Part shown: positions 7,401-14,351 of the stretch, one piece after another | How positions within the stretch are numbered: the stretch's first letter is position 1 | How the letters are laid out: every line of letters starts with the position of its first letter | Source: Eubacteriales Family XIII. Incertae Sedis bacterium | GTDB lineage: Bacteria > Bacillota > Clostridia > Peptostreptococcales > Anaerovoracaceae | Reading direction: 5' to 3' | DNA length: 21,039 nt | Assembly: GCA_031255695.1 (NCBI GenBank) | Contig: JAIRSA010000101.1 | Span: 1 to 21,039, forward strand | Made by a program: the position numbers and the translations under genes | Notes under the pieces: generated by a model | What the model was told of the DNA's origin: nothing | Database searches by the model: none | Seen by the model: the letters and a program-made list of their open reading frames with translations, nothing else

Positions 7401-9429
7401 CGTTGGTGATGCTGTCGCCCACCGCGACGATCTTCAATGTGCGGTCGCCTTCCGGCGGTTCTGGCGGCTCTGGCGGTTCTGGCGGTTCTGGGGTATCCGA
7501 TGGCGATTTCATGTTGCCCCAGGTGAAGGTGACGTCGCCGCCTGCCGAGGCCGCGCGGTGTACGACCGCCTGGAAGCCCATGATGTATATGCGCCCGTTG
7601 GTGGGCAGTTTGTTCACCAGTATGCCGAAGTCCCAGTTGCCGGTCGTGATAGGCATGCTGTGGAGCCTGTATGGCTCAGAGACATGGAACTTCCCGTCAG
7701 CCTTGCTGATAGGCGCCCATGCGATGTCGTCTATGGTGCCGTCATCTTTCAGCGCCTGCTTGGTCCAATCCATCCATACGTTGTTGTCGGGGTCGTTGAA
7801 GGGCCATGTAGTGCCCGCAAGCCCCAGGCGCCCGTTGCTGTTGTATGTGCCCCGCACGGCCTCTGGGCCTACGAAGCCCCAGTAGGCGCCATTCGAGTTT
7901 GGCGTCCGCGCGGCGTTGAAGTAGAGGTCCACCTCATAGCTGGTCGTGTTGCCAGTGGCCAGCCCGGTACCCGTGACCCGGCCCATGCTGCCCCAGAAGC
8001 CGCCGCCATTGTTGAGGACCATGACATTGTCGACGCCGCCGTAGCTGCCCGGCGAAATGCCGTCATTGCCCATCCATGAAGCGTTGAAATTGGCGAAGGG
8101 GAAACTGTAGTCCGGAGGTTCCATATTGCCCCAGGTGAAGCTGATGTCGCCGCCTGCCGAGGCGGGGCGGCGCACGACCGCCTGGAAGCCCATGATGTAT
8201 ATGCGCGCGTCGGCGGGCAGTTTGTTCACCAGTATGCCGAAGTCCCAGTTGCTGGGCGTGATGGGCATGTTCTGGAGCCTGTATGGCGCCGAGACATGGA
8301 ATTTCCCGTCAGCCTTGTCGACTGGGGCCCATGCGATGTCGTCTATGGTGCCGTCCGCTTTAAGCGCCTGCTTGGTCCAGTCCATGTTGACGCCGTTGTC
8401 GGGGTCGTTGAAGGGCCATGTAGTGCCCGCAAGCCCCAGGCGCCCGTTGTTGTTGTATGTGCCTCTCACGGCCTCTGGGCCGACGAAGCCCCAATAGGCG
8501 CCGTCAGAGCTTGGCGTCCGGGCCGCGTTGAAGTAGAGGTCCACATCGTAGCTGGTCGTGTTGCCAGTGGCCAGCCCGGTACCTGCGACCCTGCCCATGC
8601 TGCCCCAGAAGCCGCCGCCGTTGTTAAGGACCATGACATTGTCGACGCCGTCATAGCTGCCCGGCGATATGCCGCCGTTTGCCAGCCATGAAGCGTTGAA
8701 GTTGGCGAAGTCGAAGTTGTAGGTGGGCGGCTCCATATTGCCCCATTTGAGGGTGATATCGCCGCCTTGCTCTGCCGGGCGGCGCACGACCGCCATGAAG
8801 CCCATGATGTATATGCGGCCGTCGGCCGGCAGCCTATTGACCATGATGGCAAAATCATAGTTGGTGGTAGTGATGGGGAAGTCATGCAGCCTATATGGCT
8901 CCGAAACGCGGAATTTCCCGTCGGCCTTGTCGATAGGGGCCCACGAGATGTCGTCCAGCGTGCCGTCCTCTTTCAGCGCCTGTTTGGTGTAGTCCATGTT
9001 GATGCCGTTGTCGTAGAAGGGCCATGTAGTGCCTGCAAGCCCCAGACGCCCGCGGTTGTCGTATTTCTGGCGCATTTCGTCCGCTGCTGAAGCCGCGAAG
9101 GCCCAATAGGCGCCCTCCGAGCCCGGCGTCCTCGCCGCGTTGAAATAGAGATCCACTTCATATTTCGTGTCGGTGCCGGTGGGCAGCCCTGTGCCGGCCG
9201 CGCCGATGCTGCCATAAAACCCGCCGCCGTTGTTCAGCACGATAAGGTTGTCGACGCCTCCATAGCTGCCCGGCGATATGCCGCCGTTGTTCAGCCATGC
9301 GGGCTGGAAGTAGGCGAAGCTGTATTCCGTGGCCGACAGCGACTGCAGCGGCAGCAGGCTTAGGATCAATAAGAACGAGATAAAGAGCGCTCCTAGGCGT
9401 TTCCGCCTTTTGATACGGAATTTGTCCAC
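4420..9429 (-). CDS. Giant secreted protein with two SGNH-hydrolase domains
   Basis: The start is GTG at 9429, with AGGAGGG six to seven bases upstream; the ATGs at about 9450 lie before that site. The 1669-residue product has a signal peptide (basic KRRKR, then a Leu-rich core). Three copies of an aromatic-rich module follow at about 36-232, 237-436 and 441-640, then an EPP-repeat linker at about 645-660. SGNH domain 1 has GDSITNG (Ser673), GGND and DHVH (Asp858, His861). A cadherin-like beta domain precedes SGNH domain 2, which has GDSITRG (Ser1064), GANN and DNIH (Asp1239, His1242). Three Ig-like repeats of 98 residues run from 1267 to about 1560, and an unrecognised C-terminal domain ends the protein. 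SGNH enzymes hydrolyse esters, often acetyl groups on glycans, and this one would act outside the cell. No dockerin or LPXTG motif is seen. It is last in the sugar ABC operon, which suggests it prepares the transported sugar's polymer. Confidence 0.9.
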   Translation of the reverse strand: MDKFRIKRRKRLGALFISFLLILSLLPLQSLSATEYSFAYFQPAWLNNGGISPGSYGGVDNLIVLNNGGGFYGSIGAAGTGLPTGTDTKYEVDLYFNAARTPGSEGAYWAFAASAADEMRQKYDNRGRLGLAGTTWPFYDNGINMDYTKQALKEDGTLDDISWAPIDKADGKFRVSEPYRLHDFPITTTNYDFAIMVNRLPADGRIYIMGFMAVVRRPAEQGGDITLKWGNMEPPTYNFDFANFNASWLANGGISPGSYDGVDNVMVLNNGGGFWGSMGRVAGTGLATGNTTSYDVDLYFNAARTPSSDGAYWGFVGPEAVRGTYNNNGRLGLAGTTWPFNDPDNGVNMDWTKQALKADGTIDDIAWAPVDKADGKFHVSAPYRLQNMPITPSNWDFGILVNKLPADARIYIMGFQAVVRRPASAGGDISFTWGNMEPPDYSFPFANFNASWMGNDGISPGSYGGVDNVMVLNNGGGFWGSMGRVTGTGLATGNTTSYEVDLYFNAARTPNSNGAYWGFVGPEAVRGTYNSNGRLGLAGTTWPFNDPDNNVWMDWTKQALKDDGTIDDIAWAPISKADGKFHVSEPYRLHSMPITTGNWDFGILVNKLPTNGRIYIMGFQAVVHRAASAGGDVTFTWGNMKSPSDTPEPPEPPEPPEPPEGDRTLKIVAVGDSITNGDLGYSDSSHSSYGHAGQDSYPNTLARLLGNGYQVLNKGLPGACINTNGEMPYITWDGGRHWRESGVDYQPDVVLFLMGGNDSHNGNWPRLGGDAVREANFKTSLRTYLDYYLGLASRPIVVMGTTIGCLPPTEYTNNNERTNILVQWERDVAAEAAYRDRVLLIDENTWSMADTSIFNPYDHVHLTRAGYIARANNIYSFLIEQLNPTLTLTPPSKLEYARGEALDMAGAKLRADFGNGHIADFEVLSGSSLHPGVTVSGYDPAAYGTQTVSVGYWGATADFEVAVPASVQVGGFSINGIEGAVSDTYRSIHITLPASHGLTSLTPEFRLGPGMTASPSGPRDFTTPQTYTITTADGSRVDYKVTVSRFDPALLNSRAVKVYCVGDSITRGAGGSISYPDRLQTMLNRSFGNSKFTVRNGGRDGYGAQRNTIYPAPTVGSGWYGKTSNWNDVVNFQPDVVLFAIGANNAKNGGSEASWVDDDTFRNDYRELLDMALELPTHPLVIIGTSLRAKNTGNFYISPSIIANNIVPIQKEITSEYGLGMLDSYELSEGILSTGYSGDNIHLNDTGYAALAGWYFDYLSALYEEEPDQEVQFTGLAANGTAGLVTTTELTLSFSQPIPGLSASNISVTGAAKGTLSGAGPSYTLSVSDIGAEGAQVAVSVTPPEGYIVTPASRSVAVHKYEEVPDQEVQFTGLAANGTAGLVTTTELTLSFSQPIPGLNANNIGVTGAVKGTLSGAGPSYTLSVSDIGAEGAQVTVSVTPPEGYIVTPSSRSVAVHKYEEVPDQEVQFTGLAANGAELLLTTTELTLAFSQPIPGLSADNISVTGAAKGTLSGTGPSYTLSVTGIGAEGSQVTVSVTPPEGYIVTPASRSVTVHKEAPSDTMVFIDGSGNSLQHLTSTSLIARTSQRNDSSRAAQLTLYVALYTPDGKLFRVVRDVSETLAVGESADFEARIEMPENVGGRFADEGYYINVFIWDDGFIPVSDKYIFQ
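4750..5631 (-). repeat. Three 294-bp tandem repeats coding Ig-like domains
   Basis: PDQEVQFTGL begins at 5631, 5337 and 5043, an exact 294-bp (98-codon) period. Each unit encodes the common extracellular Ig-like pattern (TTTELTL, FSQPIPGL, GTLSG, VTPPEGYIVTP). Units 1 and 2 are nearly identical. Unit 3 differs near its start (AELLL for TAGLV). Confidence 0.9.
7510..9324 (-). repeat. Three roughly 600-bp repeats coding an unrecognised module
   Basis: The units lie at about 9324-8735, 8721-8123 and 8109-7510, with starts 603 and 612 bp apart. Each encodes a block opening with an aromatic pair and GGISPGSY-type residues (DGISPGSY in the third) and ending in WGNM. Units 2 and 3 are closest to each other and unit 1 is more diverged, so the duplication happened in steps and is not an assembly copy. 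Confidence 0.9.
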
Positions 9430-9474
9430 TTGAGTCCCTCCTGTCATCATATTGAATGATTGTTAAAGGCACGC

Positions 9475-9526
9475 AGTGCGCACCGCGCCGCAGGCCATGT
9501 AGGCTCTGCGGCGCGGGCTGCGCACT
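9475..9526 (-). terminator. Intercistronic hairpin after the binding-protein gene
   Basis: AGTGCGCA plus CCGCGCCGCAG (9475-9493) pairs with CTGCGGCGCGG (9506-9516) and TGCGCACT (9519-9526), with only a two-base bulge. It sits between the binding-protein stop and the esterase start. No clear T-run follows on the minus strand. A leaky terminator or 3'-end stabiliser that keeps the binding protein more abundant than the giant esterase is likely; this is inference from common ABC operon practice. Confidence 0.65.
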
Positions 9527-9532
9527 ATGCCA

Positions 9533-10672
9533 TTATTCGTAGACCAGTTCGGAAATGGACGGATCGGACAGGTTCTCCGAGTTGTACCACTTCGCGCCTG
9601 TATCGACGATAGGATCGGAAATGGGTTTGTTGTTTATGGCGTCTACCGCAAGCGACACGGCCTTGTAGCCTATGGAATACGGGTCCTGGGTGACCGAGCC
9701 GTAGAACCAGCCGTTTTCGACGGCCGTGCGCTGTGTCTTGCCGGCGTCGAAGCCGATGGCGATGATGTCGCCGTACTTGGCGCCGTCGGCGAAGTCGCTG
9801 CCGTCGTTGGACGCGGCCAGTATGCCGCCTGCGCCGTTCTCGTTCGAGCCGTAGATCGCCGTGTACCTTCCGCTGGTGAGCATCGCCTCTGCCGCAGACT
9901 TCATGTCGGCCGCAGCGGTAGTCGCGGGCACGGAAACGGTGATGATGACCTTGGCCCCATTGGCGGCTTCCTTCGCGAACTTGTCATGGCCTGTGACCTG
10001 GACATCGCCCACGCCGATCAGCTCGGCGAGCTTGTCGATAAAGCCGCTGGTGCGGGAGATGATGGAATCGGATGTGGCATCCTGCGAAAGCACGCCGACA
10101 TAGATCGGCGCCGAGGCCGAAGCCGAAGCCAGCTTGCTGCTGAAGTCGCTGTTCCTATACAGCTGTTCTGCCGCTACCGCCGCAGCCGCAGAATTGTTCG
10201 TGGAGGCGGTGGCGTAGATGGAGCCGGCAGGGGCGTTGGGAACGCCTGAGTCGAAGCCTATGACCGGTATCCCGCTGTTCATGCACGCGGTGAGCTGCTC
10301 TGTCACGGACTCTGTGTCAAGGGCAGCCAGCGCTATGGCGGCCGGGTTCTTGTCGAGTGCGGATTTCAGCATATCCACCTGGATCGCGATGTCGGATTCG
10401 GTGGGGGGCCCGTCGAAGGTGATCTCGACGCCGAAATCGGCGGCTGCCTGCTCGGCGCCCTTCTTTACGACCTGCCAGAACTGATGCTGGAACCCCTTGG
10501 ATACGATAGCGATATATGGGACCTCACCGCTATCGGAGCTGGTTGGCTGGCCGTTGTCCCCGGAATCCGCAGGCGGGTTCTCCTGCCCACCGCCCCCGCC
10601 GCCGCAAGCGGCCAGCGTGAAGCATAAGAACAGCGCGGTCAGGAACATAGCCAAACGATTTTTACCTAACAT
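9533..10672 (-). CDS. Sugar ABC transporter substrate-binding lipoprotein (ribose type)
   Basis: ATG at 10672 is preferred over ATG at 10678 because AAGGAGGA lies seven bases before the former and touches the latter. The 379-residue product has a lipoprotein signal ending in LAAC (lipidated Cys23) and a Gly-rich tether. A type-I periplasmic-binding fold follows, with YIAIVSKGFQHQFWQVV opening lobe 1, GPPTESDIAIQ, and PVIGFDSG near the hinge. Proteins of this family capture a monosaccharide and deliver it to an RbsC-type permease. The permease and ATPase genes lie upstream on the same strand, but 478 bp of repeats separate this gene from the permease, so it may also have its own promoter. The segment from QFW to DI..Q is shared with the anchored binding protein at 17940-18956. 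Confidence 0.93.
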   Translation of the reverse strand: MLGKNRLAMFLTALFLCFTLAACGGGGGGQENPPADSGDNGQPTSSDSGEVPYIAIVSKGFQHQFWQVVKKGAEQAAADFGVEITFDGPPTESDIAIQVDMLKSALDKNPAAIALAALDTESVTEQLTACMNSGIPVIGFDSGVPNAPAGSIYATASTNNSAAAAVAAEQLYRNSDFSSKLASASASAPIYVGVLSQDATSDSIISRTSGFIDKLAELIGVGDVQVTGHDKFAKEAANGAKVIITVSVPATTAAADMKSAAEAMLTSGRYTAIYGSNENGAGGILAASNDGSDFADGAKYGDIIAIGFDAGKTQRTAVENGWFYGSVTQDPYSIGYKAVSLAVDAINNKPISDPIVDTGAKWYNSENLSDPSISELVYE

Positions 10673-10721
10673 GTGCATTCCTCCTTATAAACTACTACTA
10701 CTGCATAAACTGTCTATAACA

Positions 10722-10743
10722 ACAGGCAACATATTTTGCCTGT
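10722..10743. promoter_or_regulatory. Operator-like palindrome upstream of the binding-protein gene
   Basis: ACAGGCAA (10722-10729) and TTGCCTGT (10736-10743) are perfect 8-bp arms around six bases, about 50 bp upstream of the start codon. I do not see a convincing promoter pair beside it. It could be a regulator site or a leader hairpin. Confidence 0.45.
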
Positions 10744-10770
10744 ACGGACCGATGATTATGGCGGGGCTGC

Positions 10771-10914
10771 CGCACAGCGCCCGCTGCCTGGAATGGCCCC
10801 CTGCCTGAAATGGCCGCCGTCTCTGTGGCAGCCGATCCGCCGCCCAAGCGCCCTGGCGCACAGCGCCCGCTGCCTGGAATGGCCGCTGCCTCTGTGGCAG
10901 CCGATCCGCCGCCC
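10771..10914. repeat. Tandem GC-rich repeat between permease and binding-protein genes
   Basis: A perfect 28-bp element occurs at 10771-10798 and 10857-10884, and a perfect 25-bp element at 10821-10845 and 10890-10914, giving two composite units. Unit 1 also carries an inner near-duplicate (TGCCTGGAATGGCC at 10785, TGCCTGAAATGGCC at 10802). No gene is supported here. Confidence 0.85.
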
Positions 10915-10957
10915 GGGGGACGGCCGAAGGCAGCCGCGTTCTGCCCCGGCCGTATGA

Positions 10958-11146
10958 AGCCGCCATCCCGTAGGCGGCATTTCCCAGACGCCGGCTGAGA
11001 GACAGCCGGCGGTTGCGTCCGCCGCCAGCTATCTCCGGAACGCCGTTGCGCCGGCGGCTCTTCCCGACGCCGGCGGCCGGAGACAGCCAGCGGTTGCGTC
11101 TTCCGCCGACTGTGTCTCAGCCGCCGTCCCGCCGGCGGATTTTCCC
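10958..11146. repeat. 80-bp-period array of stem-loops
   Basis: A 27-28-bp element of the form AGCCGCC...GGCGGC.TTTCCC starts at 10958, 11039 and 11119. Between the copies lies a second element running from GACGCCGGC to GCGGTTGCGTC, at 10987-11019 and 11066-11100. Both elements are imperfect inverted repeats, so the RNA would form a row of about five GC-rich hairpins just after the permease stop codon. Confidence 0.8.
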
Positions 11147-11150
11147 CGCC

Positions 11151-12107
11151 TCAACGCTCGGCGCTTTTCCTGCGGTAGATATCAAGCAGCACCGCAAGAA
11201 CTACCACGAGGCCGGTGAAAAATGTTTGATAATGCCCCTGAAGCCCCATCGACATGAGCCCTATTTTCAGGACGCTCATCAAAAAAGCGCCGATGAGGGT
11301 GCCGGACATGTTCCCGATACCGCCCGACATGGACGTGCCGCCGATGATGACGGCTGCTATTGCGTTCAGCTCAAGCCCATTGCCGGTACCGGGGATTATG
11401 GTGGTATATGTGGAGGCGTAAACGATAGCGCCGAGCCCGCAGTAGAAGCCGCACACTGTGTAGATCAGAGTCTTCCAGTTTGCGACATTGACACCTGAGA
11501 GGCGGACCGCCTCTTCGTTGGAGCCTATGGCGTAGGTATAGCGTCCCAGTTTGGTCTTCTTCAGCAGCAGCAGGGATATCAGGAAGAACAGCCCCATATA
11601 GATGATGCCGGAGGGGAAGCCGTCCGCCGTCTTGTAGAATATGGCCTTGTAGAGGCCGTTCTCGTCAAAGCTGCTGGGGAAACGCTGGGTCTGGACGCGG
11701 GTGACTATGGAGCCGATGCCCTGCGTCATCATCATCATGCCCAGCGTCGCGATGAAGGGCGGCACGTTCAGGCGCGCTATGAGCAGCCCGTTGGCCGCGC
11801 CCACGATGGTGGCTATCACCACCACGAGGAACAGGCTGAGCCAGATGTTCACATTGTTATAAAGCAGATAGCCGCCTATGAGCGCCGACATCATCATGTT
11901 CGTGCCAATGGAAAGGTCTATGCCGGCCGAAATGATGACGAAGGTTATGCCGAAGGCCAGGAAGCCCACAAAGTATGTGCTGTCCAGGATGCTGACAAAG
12001 GTAGAGACAGAGAAAAAGGTCCGGCTTGCAAAGCTGAAAAAGATATACAGGACCACGAGCGCGATTGGGGCTAAAAGGCGTTGTATGTCGAACTTGCGCG
12101 TTTTCAT
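11151..12107 (-). CDS. Sugar ABC transporter permease (RbsC type)
   Basis: The start at 12107 has GGGAGG seven bases upstream. The 318-residue protein has eight to ten hydrophobic helices and the signatures of the ribose/galactose permease family: GIDLSIGTNMM near the first third, NGLLIARLNVPPFIATLGMM, GSNEEAVRLSGVNV (the cytoplasmic loop that contacts the ATPase), and GLELNAIAAVIIGGTSMSGG near the end. It forms the membrane channel, probably as a homodimer. It follows the ATPase gene after 211 bp of repeats. The sugar cannot be read from the permease; neighbours point to a 6-deoxysugar. Confidence 0.95.
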   Translation of the reverse strand: MKTRKFDIQRLLAPIALVVLYIFFSFASRTFFSVSTFVSILDSTYFVGFLAFGITFVIISAGIDLSIGTNMMMSALIGGYLLYNNVNIWLSLFLVVVIATIVGAANGLLIARLNVPPFIATLGMMMMTQGIGSIVTRVQTQRFPSSFDENGLYKAIFYKTADGFPSGIIYMGLFFLISLLLLKKTKLGRYTYAIGSNEEAVRLSGVNVANWKTLIYTVCGFYCGLGAIVYASTYTTIIPGTGNGLELNAIAAVIIGGTSMSGGIGNMSGTLIGAFLMSVLKIGLMSMGLQGHYQTFFTGLVVVLAVLLDIYRRKSAER

Positions 12108-12200
12108 CGTATAACCTCCCAGTATGTCATATTAATATCCGGTTTATGTGCCTGCGGCGCCGCCTGTGTCACGGCCCCGCCGGCCAAGGGCTGCGGCGCT

Positions 12201-12327
12201 GCTGCCCCTATACAGCCCGCCTTCCCCTCAAGTAGGGGCGTTTCAGCCCCTATACGGCTGGCGCCCCCGCCCAATATATCTGCGGCCCGCGCCCTCCGCG
12301 CTTCCGCCCCTTCAGCCCCTATACGGC
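12201..12327. repeat. Dispersed 16-bp repeat between ATPase and permease genes
   Basis: TCAGCCCCTATACGGC occurs at 12243-12258 and 12312-12327, and a variant, GCTGCCCCTATACAGCC, at 12201-12217. The last copy contains the ATPase stop codon (TAG at 12321-12319), so the repeat also encodes the protein's last two residues. The stretch 12108-12318 holds no other gene. Confidence 0.75.
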
Positions 12328-13890
12328 CCTCGCCCCTGCTGCCGGCTGCGGCCGCCCCGCCTCTTGGGGCGCGTCGCCGCCGCCGTTGCGCATAGTGGCG
12401 TATTTCATTATAGTTTCCTGATCGGCGTCCTGGATATCCAGGATCTTGGTCAGCCGGCCCTCGCACATACAGGCGATGCGGTCGCTCATGCGCAGGATCT
12501 CCGGCAGCTCCGAAGAGATCATGATGATGGATTTTCCAGTTTTTGCCAGTTCGTTCATAAGCGTGTATATCTCGCTCTTGGTGCCGACATCTATGCCGCG
12601 CGTCGGCTCGTCGAATATCAGGATGTCGCAGTTGCGTATGAGCCATTTGGCTATGACGACCTTCTGCTGGTTGCCGCCTGAGAGCTTGCGGATAAGCTGG
12701 TGCCCGGAAGGCGTGCGGATCTTGATCTGATCGATATAGTCGGACGCCGTGCTGCGGATCCTGGCGTCGTTGACGAAGCCATTGCTCACGAAGAAATCCA
12801 GGTGGGCCATGACCGCATTGTCGAACACGGACAGGCCTGTGGCGAGGCCGAAGCGCTTGCGGTCCTCCGAAAGATAGCCTATGCCCGCGCCTACCGCGTC
12901 GCGTGGGTTGCGTATGCTGAGCCGCTTCCCGTTGACATGGATCTCGCCGCCGAGAAGCTTGTCGGCCCCGAAGATCAGGCGGGCGACTTCCGTGCGCCCT
13001 GCCCCCATCAGCCCGGCCAGGCCGAGGATCTCGCCCTTGTGCAGGCGGAACGACACCCCCTTCACATCCTTGGAGCGGAAGTCCTTGATTTCCAGGACTA
13101 CCGGGGCGTCGGCGGGCACGCTGTTGACGGTCTTGGGCTCCTCGTAGATCGTGCGCCCGACCATGGCGTGTATGATCTCGTCCAGGTTCGTTTCGGGCGT
13201 GTTGAGGGTCACGACGTATTTCCCGTCGCGCATGACCGTTATGCGGTCGGAGATTTCCATGATCTCGTCCATGCGGTGGGAAATATAGACCATGGAGACC
13301 CCGTTATCGCGCAGTTCGCACATGATGCGGAACAGCTCGCGTATCTCCGCGTTGGTGAGCGCGGCTGTAGGCTCGTCGAGTATCAGCACAGATGACTCGA
13401 AAGAGATGGCCTTCGCTATCTCGACCATCTGCTGCTTGCCGACCGTGAGCCTGCCCACCTCGTCTGTCGGGCTTATGGCGACGTTCAGCTGCTGGAAGAG
13501 CTTGCCGGCAGCCTCGTTCAGCAGGCCGTCGCGGAGCAGGAAGCCCTTGCCCTCGCGGCCTATGAAAATGTTCTGTGCCACCGTGAGGTGGTTCATCAGG
13601 TTAAGCTCTTGGTGAACGATGGAAATGCCGGCCTCCTGCGCTTCCTTTGGGCCGTGGAAGCGCACAGGCGCCCCGTTGTAGATTATCTCGCCGCTATCTG
13701 CGGCATAAATGCCGGTCAGCACCTTCATCAATGTAGACTTGCCTGCGCCATTCTCCCCCACGAGCGCGTGTATTTCCCCGCGCCGCAGGTCCAGGTGTGC
13801 GCTGTCGAGCGCGTGTACGCCGGGGAAACTCTTGTCGATATCCAAAAGCTCCAGCACCGCTGACCGATTCGAACCGTTTGTCTCGCCCAT
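12319..13890 (-). CDS. Sugar ABC transporter ATP-binding protein (RbsA/MglA type)
   Basis: The frame is open for 46 more codons upstream, but these are AT-rich and not family-like. ATG at 13890 follows GGGAG and gives MGETNGSNRS before the first beta strand. The 523-residue protein has two fused ATPase domains. Domain 1 has Walker A GENGAGKST (Lys51) and Walker B LILDEPT (Asp172-Glu173). Domain 2 has the degenerate Walker A GLMGAGRTEV normal for this family, signature LSGGNQQKV and Walker B LIFDEPTRGID. It powers import through the RbsC-type permease. A low-complexity Gly/Pro/Ala tail of about 25 residues ends inside an intergenic repeat, so the C-terminus may be a repeat-driven extension. 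It is the first gene of the operon, divergent from the regulator. Confidence 0.95.
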   Translation of the reverse strand: MGETNGSNRSAVLELLDIDKSFPGVHALDSAHLDLRRGEIHALVGENGAGKSTLMKVLTGIYAADSGEIIYNGAPVRFHGPKEAQEAGISIVHQELNLMNHLTVAQNIFIGREGKGFLLRDGLLNEAAGKLFQQLNVAISPTDEVGRLTVGKQQMVEIAKAISFESSVLILDEPTAALTNAEIRELFRIMCELRDNGVSMVYISHRMDEIMEISDRITVMRDGKYVVTLNTPETNLDEIIHAMVGRTIYEEPKTVNSVPADAPVVLEIKDFRSKDVKGVSFRLHKGEILGLAGLMGAGRTEVARLIFGADKLLGGEIHVNGKRLSIRNPRDAVGAGIGYLSEDRKRFGLATGLSVFDNAVMAHLDFFVSNGFVNDARIRSTASDYIDQIKIRTPSGHQLIRKLSGGNQQKVVIAKWLIRNCDILIFDEPTRGIDVGTKSEIYTLMNELAKTGKSIIMISSELPEILRMSDRIACMCEGRLTKILDIQDADQETIMKYATMRNGGGDAPQEAGRPQPAAGARAV

Positions 13891-13936
13891 GTCCTGCAAC
13901 TCCCTGTTGTCCGGCGATGCGCCGGCGCCGCAATGG

Positions 13937-13990
13937 ATTATAACTGATGGATGGATGAGTATGGCAAAGTATTGTTTTATGATTATTATA
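13937..13990 (-). promoter_or_regulatory. Candidate promoters of the ABC operon
   Basis: Two minus-strand TATAAT boxes are seen. The one at 13942-13937 has TTGCCA (13967-13962) 19 bp upstream. The one at 13990-13985 has no recognisable -35 but abuts the direct repeat at 14017-14047, as expected for an activator-dependent promoter. I cannot choose between them. Confidence 0.45.
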
Positions 13991-14016
13991 ATGTCATCAA
14001 TAGTAAAGTTCCATTG

Positions 14017-14118
14017 AATATTTTCCACGAAAAGGGTAAAAATCTATCATTATCATCTGCAGGGGCCGTGCGGCGCGGCCTCTATTTAATATCTTCCACG
14101 AAAAGGTTAAAATTCTAT
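14017..14118. promoter_or_regulatory. Duplicated 31-bp element in the divergent control region
   Basis: Two direct copies at 14017-14047 and 14088-14118 differ at three of 31 positions and share the core TTCCACGAAAAGG, then TAAAA. Their starts are 71 bp apart. Copy 2 runs into a palindrome, TTAAAATTCTATTTTAA (14107-14123). A GC-rich inverted repeat (GGCCGTGCGGCGCGGCC, near 14064-14080) lies between the copies. Sites for the adjacent AraC-type regulator are the simplest reading. Confidence 0.6.
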
Positions 14119-14136
14119 TTTAATTGTTTTTTAATA

Positions 14137-14316
14137 TTGCGGATCGGAGTATTTCTTCATATAATAAATAGCAAGGCCGCCGCAGCCAGCGTGCCGGCGG
14201 GGCATCCGGCCCCCAGGGCGACATCGCCGCCAATGATCCAGTTGGCGCAGCCGCCCAGGCCGCCACCGCCACGTGATTGCGGATATATTCTAACATTAAG
14301 TTTATTGTTCTATAAT
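14137..14316 (+). promoter_or_regulatory. Candidate promoters of the regulator operon
   Basis: Option 1 is TTGCGG (14137-14142), 17 bp, TATAAT (14160-14165), giving a leader of about 180 nt. Option 2 is TATAAT at 14311-14316 with a poor -35 (TTCTAA, 14288-14293), giving a leader of about 30 nt. The stretch 14171-14280 between them is GC-rich, with no feature I recognise. Confidence 0.45.
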
Positions 14317-14351
14317 CTTTGGATCTTGAGTTGGCTGAGGGTGTATCGACT

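Noticed and set aside
7510..9324. Assembly duplication of the 600-bp repeats
   Set aside because: The three units carry many substitutions and small length differences, so they are real diverged copies.
10958..11146. CRISPR array
   Set aside because: The spacers are themselves repeated, the copies are imperfect and GC-palindromic, and no cas gene is present.
13891..14028. 46-residue N-terminal extension of the ABC ATPase
   Set aside because: It is AT-rich, isoleucine-laden and unlike the family. ATG at 13890 has an upstream GGGAG and gives the normal length.
13891..14351. Riboswitch or small RNA in the divergent region
   Set aside because: I found no conserved aptamer pattern or terminator. 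The direct repeats are better explained as protein-binding sites.
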